NCBI GenBank assembly: GCA_902490315.1
Contig: CABUDK010000025.1
Coordinates: 1 to 18,454, forward strand
Length of the DNA: 18,454 nt
Direction of reading: 5' to 3'
Source: an uncultured Porphyromonas sp.
Lineage (GTDB): Bacteria; Bacteroidota; Bacteroidia; Bacteroidales; Porphyromonadaceae
Shown here piece by piece: positions 14,660-18,454 of the stretch. A program made the translations under genes and the position numbers. The first letter of the stretch is position 1. Every line of letters begins with the position of its first letter. The notes under the pieces are model-generated. The model did not search any database and was not told the DNA's origin. It saw only the letters and a list, made by a program, of their open reading frames with translations.

Positions 14660-15296
14660 CCTCGTCAGGCTCTAGAATGTGTGTGGTCGAATCGACCGGG
14701 GCAGCGTATCCACCCGCTCCCGATATCGAGTCGTAAGGCTCGAAAGCACCATGCGGTATGCTGTCACTGACAGCCACGGAGACTAGGAGTATGATTGGTG
14801 TGGCAAGCGGTATGCGAGTGCCGGGGGCTAATGCTTGTCCTGAGGGTAGCTGTACGCCCATGACTAGATCATCAAAGGATCCGGCCACATAGCTGGGGGT
14901 GATGTTTTCGAAGCCAAGGCTGACGAGACGTGCTCGTGCTTGTCGCTCGGAGACATCAACGAGCGAGGGTATAACGCCGTTGCGAGGGTAGGAGGCGTTG
15001 AGCGTGAGGAAGATGATACGCCCCGCTTTGACCCGACTGCCCGCCTTAGGGGTTAAGTCATAGACGGCTCCCTTGGGTACCTCAGTCGTGTAGACCGAGT
15101 CGATCACTTCGTAGCGCAGGTCAGCTTTATCTAGGAGCTGCACTGCTTCGTCGGCAGGGAGACCATATATATCAGGTATCTCGACAGATGAGCCGTGGCG
15201 CGTGAAGAAATTCATCCAGACGAGTGCCAGGACGACGATGATGACTGAGGCTAGTATCATCAGACCAATGTGAATCAGTATGGAAGGACGTCGCAT
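14643..15296 (-). CDS. Membrane-anchored PASTA-domain protein without kinase
   Basis: One N-terminal membrane segment (about residues 7-30), with MRRPS on the cytoplasmic side and the rest outside, carries two PASTA domains (about 38-105 and 106-175). The first has VEIPDIYGLPADEAVQLLDK and the second VIPSLVDVSERQARARLVSL, the usual PxLxGxxxxxAxxxLxxxG pattern. A Ser/Pro/Asp-rich tail follows, ending in acidic EPDEDESWM. PASTA domains bind peptidoglycan fragments or lipid II in Firmicutes and Actinobacteria kinases and PBPs; here there is no kinase or transpeptidase part, so the protein could only sense or scaffold. It is the first gene of the operon with rluD-like, ddl and an acyltransferase, a cell-envelope context that fits peptidoglycan. 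The 217-aa length is complete, with its own -7 element upstream. Confidence 0.88.
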   Translation of the reverse strand: MRRPSILIHIGLMILASVIIVVLALVWMNFFTRHGSSVEIPDIYGLPADEAVQLLDKADLRYEVIDSVYTTEVPKGAVYDLTPKAGSRVKAGRIIFLTLNASYPRNGVIPSLVDVSERQARARLVSLGFENITPSYVAGSFDDLVMGVQLPSGQALAPGTRIPLATPIILLVSVAVSDSIPHGAFEPYDSISGAGGYAAPVDSTTHILEPDEDESWM

Positions 15297-15324
15297 AGGG
15301 GTATATCTATTAGCGGAGACTATG

Positions 15325-15332
15325 CAAAGGTA
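15325..15332 (-). promoter_or_regulatory. Bacteroidetes -7 element of the PASTA-rluD-ddl operon
   Basis: The minus strand reads TACCTTTG, an exact TAnnTTTG match, 28 bp before the PASTA start codon. It is the same octamer as in front of tig. No TTTG -33 box is evident. Confidence 0.6.
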
Positions 15333-15405
15333 ACGATAATTGAAGTATTGGAGCTTAGATGTTGAACGTTAGAGACTAGGCTCTTGTTTCTAGGAGTACT
15401 GCTGC

Positions 15406-15454
15406 CTCTAATATCTCTAGCTAACAGCTAATTAGCAAAAGCCAACAGCCACCC
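15406..15454. repeat. Degenerate heptamer array
   Basis: Seven 7-bp units in phase: CTCTAAT, ATCTCTA, GCTAACA, GCTAATT, AGCAAAA, GCCAACA and GCCACCC. GCCAACA and GCTAACA are the same words that make up array 2 near 11296-11337. Confidence 0.6.
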
Positions 15455-15482
15455 GCCGAATCCTTATGGAAGAATTTGCAAT

Positions 15483-15648
15483 TTCTTCCGTGGGGATTTT
15501 TTATTCTTCAGTGAAGAACGAGAAATTTCTTCGGACTTATCATTTGATTCTTCCGAAGTTTCATTTGATTCTTCCGAAGAATTTTTGCTTTCCTCCCAAG
15601 GAAATTCCGATTTCCTCGGGAGCTATTTGGGAAATTCTTCGGGAGAAG
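15483..15648. repeat. 21-bp-pitch palindrome array, copy C (eight units)
   Basis: Cores (TTC[TC]TC) start at 15483, 15504, 15527, 15548, 15569, 15590, 15612 and 15635, so spacing is 21, 23, 21, 21, 21, 22 and 23 bp. The unit at 15569 is the perfect palindrome TTCTTC-C-GAAGAA; others keep one arm well and the other less well. GGAAGAA at 15468-15474 may be a ninth, inverted half-unit. The last 105 nt match copy A closely. Confidence 0.85.
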
Positions 15649-15698
15649 TGAACGCTCCCGACAAAACCACAACGTCAAAGGACAACGACGTCATGCGC

Positions 15699-16070
15699 CT
15701 AGGAGGCTATGATGCGTGACACGTATAAACCTGCCCAGAGAGCCAGCAAGCCAATCAGCACGCTACCAGCAATGTAGAGGAGGGCTAACCCGTAAGCCCC
15801 TTCACGAAACATGACGTAGCTCTCTGCTGTAAAGGTCGAGAAGGTGGTGAACCCGCCGCAGAAGCCTGTGATAAAGAGCAGTCGCAGATATGTTGTCTCG
15901 CTACACAAGCCGATCAAGAGTCCTATGAGAAAGCATCCCAGGACGTTGACCACGAGCGTAGCCAAGGGTATAGAGCCCGTATAGTGACGAGCTAACAGGA
16001 TGGCTGTGAGGTAGCGCATAGCACTTCCGATGGCACCGCCTAGAGCTACGAGAAGAAGCTGTCTGAGCAT
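15699..16070 (-). CDS. crcB: Fluoride ion channel CrcB/FluC
   Basis: Dimeric inner-membrane channel that exports fluoride and so protects enzymes such as enolase. At 123 aa it has normal length with four membrane segments. The family motifs are GGAIGSAMRYL (11-21), VNVLGCFLIGLL (about 42-53, with the pore Asn) and GFCGGFTTFSTFTAES (about 70-85, the TM3 break with the Phe and Thr pore residues). A fluoride riboswitch often precedes crcB; I looked in the upstream 171 bp and saw no match to its consensus, only a 12-bp palindrome (16105-16116). It is a single-gene unit between the PASTA operon and the frd operon, all on the minus strand. The start ATG at 16070 is the natural one, with a hydrophobic segment immediately following. 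Confidence 0.95.
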   Translation of the reverse strand: MLRQLLLVALGGAIGSAMRYLTAILLARHYTGSIPLATLVVNVLGCFLIGLLIGLCSETTYLRLLFITGFCGGFTTFSTFTAESYVMFREGAYGLALLYIAGSVLIGLLALWAGLYVSRIIAS

Positions 16071-16104
16071 AATCCAATCTTAGTTGCAGTCAGTAACCTT
16101 ATCG

Positions 16105-16116
16105 GTCTATATAGAC
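16105..16116. promoter_or_regulatory. 12-bp palindrome upstream of crcB
   Basis: GTCTATATAGAC, a perfect 12-bp inverted repeat, 35 bp upstream of the crcB start. It could be an operator or part of the AT-rich promoter; chance is possible at this length. Confidence 0.25.
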
Positions 16117-16162
16117 GAGCTTGTTGCCTTTGTTCTAGTCACAAACCCCTCTAGACCTCGAT

Positions 16163-16213
16163 AATTAAAAAAATAGGTAGCACTCTCTCTGAACGGGAAA
16201 GAGTACTACCTAT
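16163..16213 (-). terminator. Intrinsic terminator of the frd operon
   Basis: Read on the minus strand, a hairpin with ATAGGTAG (16173-16180) pairing CTACCTAT (16206-16213), then a C/A mismatch, then ACTCT (16182-16186) pairing AGAGT (16200-16204), is followed by TTTTTTAATTA. It lies 29 bp after the frdB stop, so it is a good factor-independent terminator for frdB transcripts. Confidence 0.8.
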
Positions 16214-16241
16214 ATATTATAGGATGAGACACCTTGTCTCG

Positions 16242-16997
16242 CTAGTCGCTCAGCTTAGCACCGATGAACTGACGGTTGAGACGTGCGATGTGGCTGATGG
16301 AGACACTCTTAGGACACTCCAGCTCGCAGGCACGGGTATTCGTACAGTTGCCGAAGCCTAGCTCATCCATCTTAGCAATCATCGCCTTAGCACGCTTGTG
16401 CGCCTCAGCACGTCCCTGAGGTAGTAGAGCCAGCTGGCTCACCTTGGCAGAGACGAAGAGCATAGCGGAACCATTTTTGCAGGCAGCAGCGCAAGCGCCA
16501 CAACCGATGCAAGAAGCTGCGTCCATCGCTTCGTCAGCCTTGTGCTTGGGGATGGGGATCGCGTTAGCATCAGGTACACCACCCGTATTGACAGAGACAT
16601 ATCCACCAGCTTGTATGATCTTGTCATAGGCAGAGCGGTCGACCATCAAGTCGCGAATGATCGGGAAGCCTGCAGATCTCCATGGCTCGACAGTGATGGT
16701 GTCACCATCCTTGAAGGTGCGCATATGTAGCTGACAAGTGGTGATGGCATCGACAGGACCGTGTGGATGCCCATCGATGTACATAGAGCACATACCGCAG
16801 ATACCCTCACGACAGTCGTGGTCGTAGATAACGGGTTCCTTATCCTCGGCAATGAGCTGCTCGTTGAGTATGTCGATCATCTCAAGAAAAGAAGCGCTCT
16901 GAGGCACATCCTTGAGTGCATAGGTCTCAAAGTGTCCCTTCTCGCGGGGACCTCTCTGACGCCATACCTTGACTTTGATATTTATATTGTGATCCAT
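16242..16997 (-). CDS. frdB: Fumarate reductase/succinate dehydrogenase iron-sulfur subunit
   Basis: Electron-transfer subunit between the flavoprotein and the membrane cytochrome b in anaerobic fumarate respiration, cytoplasmic face of the inner membrane. The 2Fe-2S ferredoxin domain carries CREGICGMC (Cys62, 67, 70) and Cys88. The C-terminal domain has CIGCGACAAAC (Cys163, 166, 169, 173) and CTNTRACELEC (Cys218, 224, 228), which together ligate the 4Fe-4S and 3Fe-4S clusters. At 251 aa it has normal length for the Bacteroidetes type. It follows frdA by 24 bp, and a strong terminator follows it, so it ends the operon. The cytochrome b gene (frdC) would be expected upstream of frdA, outside the window. 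In Porphyromonas this complex works in the fumarate-reducing direction; that is family knowledge, not read from sequence. Confidence 0.96.
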   Translation of the reverse strand: MDHNINIKVKVWRQRGPREKGHFETYALKDVPQSASFLEMIDILNEQLIAEDKEPVIYDHDCREGICGMCSMYIDGHPHGPVDAITTCQLHMRTFKDGDTITVEPWRSAGFPIIRDLMVDRSAYDKIIQAGGYVSVNTGGVPDANAIPIPKHKADEAMDAASCIGCGACAAACKNGSAMLFVSAKVSQLALLPQGRAEAHKRAKAMIAKMDELGFGNCTNTRACELECPKSVSISHIARLNRQFIGAKLSD

Positions 16998-17021
16998 TGC
17001 TATGATTATCTACAGGGTTGC

Positions 17022-18454
17022 TTAGTTCTTATAGTTACGCTGGAGACGCTCGGTGAATTCGTATACCAGTGGCTCCTTGTGCATGACAGGGTCTTGATCC
17101 TCGCCTTGATACTCCCAGCAGGAGACGTAAGCAAAGTTCTCATCGTCACGCTTTGCCTCACCCTCCTCAGTCTGATGCTCTATGCGGAAGTGTCCACCAC
17201 AGCTCTCCTCACGGTCGAGGGCATCGTGTGCCATCAGCTCGCCGATCTCTAGGAAGTCTGCTAGACGCAGAGCCTTCTCTAGCTCGATGTTGAGATCATC
17301 GACCTTGCCTGGTAGGTGGAGGTCACTCCAGAAGACCTTGCGTAGCGCCTTGATCTTCTCAATACCTGTCTGCAGGCTCTCCTTAGAGCGTGCCATACCG
17401 ACATACTCCCACATGATGTGTCCTAGCTCCTTGTGGATGCTATCGACCGAACGCTTACCATGCATCGAGGCAATGCGCTGGATGCGCTCCTTGAGTGCCT
17501 TCTCAGCCTCGTCAAACTCCTTGTGGTCTACGCTAAAGTGCGGTACCTGGATCTGATCCGAGAGGTAGTTCTGTATCGTATAGGGCAGGATGAAGTAACC
17601 ATCTGCTAGACCCTGCATGAGGGCTGAAGCACCGAGACGGTTAGCACCGTGATCGGAGAAGTTTGCCTCACCGATGGCGAAAAGCCCAGGGATAGTCGTC
17701 TGTAGCTCATAGTCGACCCATAGACCACCCATCGTGTAGTGGATAGCTGGGTAGATCATCATCGGAGTCTCGTAGGGGTTATCGGCAGTTATCTGCTCGT
17801 ACATTTGGAAGAGGTTGCCATACTTATCCTCAACGACGTCACGTCCCATACGCTCGATGGCATACTTAAAGTCGAGGAAGACGGCAAGACCCGTATTATT
17901 GACACCAAAGCCAGCATCGCAGCGCTCCTTGGCGGCACGGCTAGCGACATCACGAGGTACTAGGTTACCGAAGGCGGGATAGCGACGCTCGAGGTAGAAG
18001 TCTCGATCCTCCTCGGGGATGTCGTTTGCCTTCTTGGTACCAGCTTGTAGTGCCTTAGCGTCCTCCAGCTTTTTGGGCACCCAGATACGGCCATCATTAC
18101 GGAGAGACTCCGACATAAGCGTTAGCTTAGACTGGAAGTCGCCATGCTCTGGGATACAGGTCGGGTGGATCTGCGCCATACAAGGATTGCCAAAGTAAGC
18201 ACCCTTCTTGTAGCACTGCCAAGCGGCTGATCCGTTGGAAGCGATAGCATTCGTCGTGAGGTAGAAAGCATTGCCATAGCCACCCGTAGCGATCACTACG
18301 GCATGAGCAGCAAAGCGCTCGATAGCGCCCGTAACCAGATTGCGAGCGATGATACCTCTAGCACGACCGTCGATGATGACTAGGTCGAGCATCTCGTGGC
18401 GGGTGTAGAGCTTGACGCTACCCTTGTGTACCTGACGGCTGAGTGCTGAGTAAG
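17022..18454 (-). CDS. frdA: Fumarate reductase/succinate dehydrogenase flavoprotein subunit (5' end outside window)
   Basis: FAD-binding catalytic subunit interconverting fumarate and succinate. The reading frame stays open to the right edge: upstream of the internal Met at 18392 it continues as in-frame residues including VHKGSVKLYTRHE, so that Met is not the start and the N-terminal FAD-binding part is missing here. Visible blocks are YGNAFYLTT, the HPTCIPEHGDF segment, LVPRDVASRA (Arg at the position of the catalytic Arg), HYTMGGLWVDYE, GLFAIGEANFSDHGANRLGASALMQG (the conserved FAD-contact region) and the C-terminal helical domain with ESCGGHFR. About 477 residues are present of an expected 640-660. 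It is 24 bp upstream of frdB and co-transcribed. Confidence 0.95.
   Translation of the reverse strand, partial: YSALSRQVHKGSVKLYTRHEMLDLVIIDGRARGIIARNLVTGAIERFAAHAVVIATGGYGNAFYLTTNAIASNGSAAWQCYKKGAYFGNPCMAQIHPTCIPEHGDFQSKLTLMSESLRNDGRIWVPKKLEDAKALQAGTKKANDIPEEDRDFYLERRYPAFGNLVPRDVASRAAKERCDAGFGVNNTGLAVFLDFKYAIERMGRDVVEDKYGNLFQMYEQITADNPYETPMMIYPAIHYTMGGLWVDYELQTTIPGLFAIGEANFSDHGANRLGASALMQGLADGYFILPYTIQNYLSDQIQVPHFSVDHKEFDEAEKALKERIQRIASMHGKRSVDSIHKELGHIMWEYVGMARSKESLQTGIEKIKALRKVFWSDLHLPGKVDDLNIELEKALRLADFLEIGELMAHDALDREESCGGHFRIEHQTEEGEAKRDDENFAYVSCWEYQGEDQDPVMHKEPLVYEFTERLQRNYKN

Larger units (their letters stand above)
15297..15698. other. Intergenic region between the PASTA operon and crcB
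   Basis: 402 bp without a credible gene: promoter element (15325-15332), heptamer-like stretch (GTTAGAGACTAGG, 15368-15380), degenerate heptamer array (15406-15454), palindrome array copy C (15468-15648) and about 50 bp of spacer before the crcB stop. A 61-codon frame from 15466 to 15651 runs through the array and is a by-product of its 21-bp period. Confidence 0.75.

Noticed and set aside
15483..15648. CRISPR-like array
   Set aside because: The repeated unit is 13 bp with spacers near 8 bp, far shorter than CRISPR repeats and spacers; the spacers are similar among units, and no cas gene is near.
15466..15651. 61-codon plus-strand frame through palindrome array C, and a similar frame at 9386-9577 through array B
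   Set aside because: The 21-bp period keeps frames open and yields artificial heptad peptides; 22-23 bp spacings shift frame inside the arrays, and no promoter or start context supports translation.
16071..16241. Fluoride riboswitch upstream of crcB
   Set aside because: The conserved GGNGAUGG-type pseudoknot segments were not found; only a 12-bp palindrome and the frd terminator are present.
17022..18392. Complete flavoprotein gene starting at the Met at 18392
   Set aside because: The frame is open to the window edge with family-like residues upstream and lacks the N-terminal FAD-binding motif, so the gene is truncated by the edge.

Overview
The window looks like ordinary chromosome of a Bacteroidota anaerobe, most likely Porphyromonas (species not determinable here). 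Pointers are: Bacteroidetes-type -7 promoter elements (TAnnTTTG) in place of -35/-10 boxes, weak or absent Shine-Dalgarno sequences, many Cys-anchored lipoproteins, a lipoprotein of the animal-like glutaminyl cyclase type known from P. gingivalis, and a fumarate reductase/succinate dehydrogenase of the Bacteroidetes type. No tRNA, rRNA, IS element, prophage or CRISPR array was seen. All genes look intact except the flavoprotein gene cut by the right edge.

Layout. (1) 1-396 is non-coding: a 21-bp-pitch palindrome array at the left edge, then a leader and promoter. (2) 397-5301 is a plus-strand operon of six tightly packed genes: M48 lipoprotein protease, cob(I)alamin adenosyltransferase, glutaminyl cyclase lipoprotein, SufE-like protein, DUF2156 protein and a GNAT acetyltransferase. 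It converges on (3) a minus-strand operon, 9253 down to 5332: nfo (endonuclease IV), a YciO/Sua5-type protein and a large Ig-like (Big_5) lipoprotein. (4) 9254-9689 is intergenic, with a second palindrome array and a terminator-like hairpin. (5) tig (trigger factor), minus strand. (6) 11133-11339 is a spacer packed with heptamer and nonamer tandem repeats. (7) A minus-strand operon, 15296 down to 11340: membrane PASTA protein, RluA/RluD-family pseudouridine synthase, Ddl and a glycerolipid acyltransferase; it links peptidoglycan precursor, phospholipid and ribosome functions. (8) 15297-15698 is intergenic, with a third, longest palindrome array (8 units) and a degenerate heptamer array. (9) crcB/fluC fluoride channel. 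(10) frdA-frdB with a good intrinsic terminator.

The coding content is mostly housekeeping and conserved. The signal not explained by known gene families lies in the spacers. One repeat family consists of 13-bp odd palindromes (6-bp arms around one central base) repeated every 21-23 bp, present in three intergenic regions, each upstream of a transcription-unit start. The arms appear to change together (TTCTTC with GAAGAA, TTCCTC with GAGGAA), and one copy carries an inverted unit. A second family is made of heptamer tandem repeats, sharing the units GCCAACA/GCTAACA at two loci. Either could be a protein-binding array or a lineage-specific non-coding repeat; function is inference only.
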